NCBI GenBank assembly: GCA_032622095.1
Contig: CP136066.1
Span: forward strand, 56,450,609-56,514,608
DNA length: 64,000 nucleotides
From: Siphonodentalium dalli
Taxonomy: Eukaryota > Mollusca > Scaphopoda > Gadilida > Siphonodentaliidae
Direction of reading: 5' to 3'
The notes beneath the pieces were generated by a model, which saw only the letters and a program-made list of their open reading frames with translations, made no database searches and was not told the DNA's origin. Each line of letters starts with the position of its first letter. Position 1 is the stretch's first letter. Shown piece by piece: positions 62,072 through 64,000 of this stretch. The position numbers were made by a program, and so were the translations under genes.

Positions 62072-62880
62072 CACTCTTAAAACAATAGGTACTCTATAGT
62101 ACCTACGTGTGTACTAAGCTTTGTCCCAGGGGGAGTACCAATTTGTTGGTACCTAATAAATATTTAGGTTCTCTGGAGTACCTATATATTTTGGTTCTCT
62201 TGAGTACCTATATATTTAGGTTCTCTGGATTACCTATATTTAGGTTATGTGGAGTACCTATATGTATGCTGGCTTTATGCATATAATAGCCACCCCGCAT
62301 TTATGTCACCGAAGCCATGACGCAAACGATATGAAGTGCCAAGAAATAGATGCTTTCTTGACACGCCCATTATATTATCTGAAGTATCAAAACATCAAGA
62401 CAGGTACTCTGAAGTATTTAGGTACTACGCATAGTTCCAGCAATTTGGTACTCCAGAGAACAAAACAGCCCAGATACCAAGCACTCGAAATTACGAAACA
62501 TGGCCGACGGCAAATTTAACAATGTGGCATGTTAGATTCCAAATGATTCTGCCGCGTTTAAACATCGAATTAAGTACAAAACCACATGGACTCCCTTGCA
62601 TAGTGCTAAATGAAATAATCCGATAGATCTATGACAGCGAGTCAACGAGCGGCCATCTTTTCACTTTAATTTGATCATTTGCACACGGCACTCGATATTG
62701 ACACACCCACGGTCTCACCCAATCAGCTTGGAGCCAACGATTGGCCCTCTGGGGAGTACCAACTCATCTGGGTTCTATAGCGCTAAACGGGCTCTAAAGG
62801 CTTATAGTACCAAACTGTTTGGCACTATCGCGGCTTTTGGTTCTATGGGGGACCTAAATCAATTGCTTTATTTGAGAGTG
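62072..62880. mobile_element. TA-flanked TIR element (CACTCT[T/C]AAA), 809 bp
   Basis: CACTCTTAAA and TTTGAGAGTG end repeats with TA on both sides (62070-62071, 62881-62882). Inside, 'taggttctctggagtaccta' repeats about four times at 62155-62265, and inverted 'ggtactccagag' words occur near 62450. Noncoding. Confidence 0.7.
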
Positions 62881-63420
62881 TAACACCAAGACTCCAACAA
62901 GAATTTACTATAGTGTAGGCATATGTTCTGATTTACATGGGTTCACGTGGGTTTTACCCATGTATGTCCTGTTTCACCAGCATTTTACGACCGCAAAGTT
63001 GGTTACACCAAATTGACATGCCTTTAATTGGAATTTACAGGGAATTTACATGGACCTTACATGGCTGTTACCAGAGTACGGTATATCATCATTGTTTACC
63101 GGACTTTACCATATTTTACTAGAATAGAGCCTATCTGATATACCATGGTTTACCGGGCTTTTATTATATGACTATGGATATTCTTCCCTAATTACCACTA
63201 TTGTTTGACGATCTAATCCAAATAATCGGATCACACTGAGTGAGATTTCCCCGATCAAATCAGATCATACGAAATTGTCGAGATGTGCCGATTAACGATG
63301 ACGGATTATTTATCCGTTGCCAATAAGAAAATTAAACTGCTGAAGTAAAAACAATCGGTAATTAAATCAGATTAAATGGTTATTATGGTTAAAACTGGGC
63401 GTCATATAATAAACCTTTTA

Positions 63421-63560
63421 TCACAGCATTGATTTGATCCGTGACATCGCATCACGTCTAGTTGAGGCGGGCAGATTGCCGGATCAAACTCTCTGCCTGC
63501 AGCAACTCTGCCCGCCTCAACTCGATGTGATACAACGACACGGATCAACACAATGTTGTG
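63421..63560. repeat. 140-bp palindrome
   Basis: TCACAGCATTGATTTGATCC mirrors GGATCAACACAATGTTGTGA, and GTTGAGGCGGGCAGA (63461) mirrors TCTGCCCGCCTCAAC. It is probably a small foldback MITE. Confidence 0.8.
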
Positions 63561-64000
63561 ATAATATGTATTTACCATAGTCTGGTTTTTTATATAAGGG
63601 AATCAACATGGTGGTGACAGTGTTATCAAAACCTCACTATATACGACCATGAATAACTGTGACAAACCATGAAGTGCGATACGCACAGTGCAGTGCGCTA
63701 TATGGCGATATAAATTTTCGTATAAATCCCATCAAAATATCTTTTGGGCTCTACCTTCTTCAATCCCCAACTGCCAACATAATCGACAGAACGCTCTTTA
63801 AATTTAATCATTTCGCGGTAATAAAAGTCATCAAACAAGAAATTTAAATTTAAAGGGTTATGTACACTCTCCCGTCAGATGACTTATTTTGAACATTGTA
63901 GTATGGGTGTTAAAACTTGAATATAATAAATATTGTGGAATTACTAAATAACACATATAATGAAGTGGAAGTCTATATTATGTTCATATAATTTTTAATT
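63561..64000. other. No gene recognised, one AAAGAGCGT box
   Basis: The reverse box 'acgctctttaaa' lies at 63791. The 62-codon frame at 63659-63847 has no motif. Confidence 0.4.

Overview
The window reads as nuclear DNA of a metazoan, most probably a marine invertebrate and plausibly a mollusc. It is AT-rich, has no operons or ribosome-binding sites, contains GT-AG introns, and is dominated by transposable-element debris. The mollusc call is inference: it rests on the style of the dispersed repeats, the LINE type and a GT92-like gene. It cannot be proved from this sequence alone.

One real gene was found. Seven coding exons on the + strand (12096-12168, 12933-13009, 29685-29968, 33910-34214, 41095-41279, 45416-45636, 46144-46312) join with matching splice phases into a 1314-nt reading frame (437 aa plus stop). 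The product starts with a short cytoplasmic tail and a single signal anchor and continues into a glycosyltransferase family 92 (DUF23)-like domain with a DFDELLVP motif, so it is probably a Golgi type II enzyme. The gene spans at least 34 kb because its introns are packed with repeats.

Layout. 0-2.3 kb: degenerate tandem repeats, a LINE C-terminal fragment and a 14-bp minisatellite. 2.3-12 kb: minisatellites, inverted repeats, a 51-bp repeat array, palindromes and a decayed hAT-like copy. 12.1-13.0 kb: coding exons 1 and 2. 13.0-29.7 kb (intron 2): a TIR element inside a 75-bp tandem repeat, a head-to-tail array of about a dozen Helitron-like units (15.0-22.7 kb), a tRNA-derived SINE, and a broken CR1/Jockey-like LINE on the minus strand. 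29.7-46.3 kb: exons 3-7 separated by TIR elements, including a 3.2-kb foldback element with 1.1-kb arms (35.2-38.4 kb). 46.3-64 kb: no gene recognised. This part holds a hAT element with an 8-bp target duplication, two oppositely oriented copies of a minisatellite-carrying TIR element, three tandem copies of a TAA-flanked element between them, palindromes, a second SINE and a TA-flanked element.

The most unusual signals are: the Helitron concatemer with variable numbers of a 122-bp subrepeat carrying a TGCGCATGCGCA palindrome; a dispersed AAAGAGCGT box, seen 17 times, that recurs as pairs 41-42 bp apart; the giant foldback element in intron 4; and two copies of one TA-flanked MITE sitting about 20 bp from splice sites of the gene. 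All identifications come from reading the sequence; no database search was possible.
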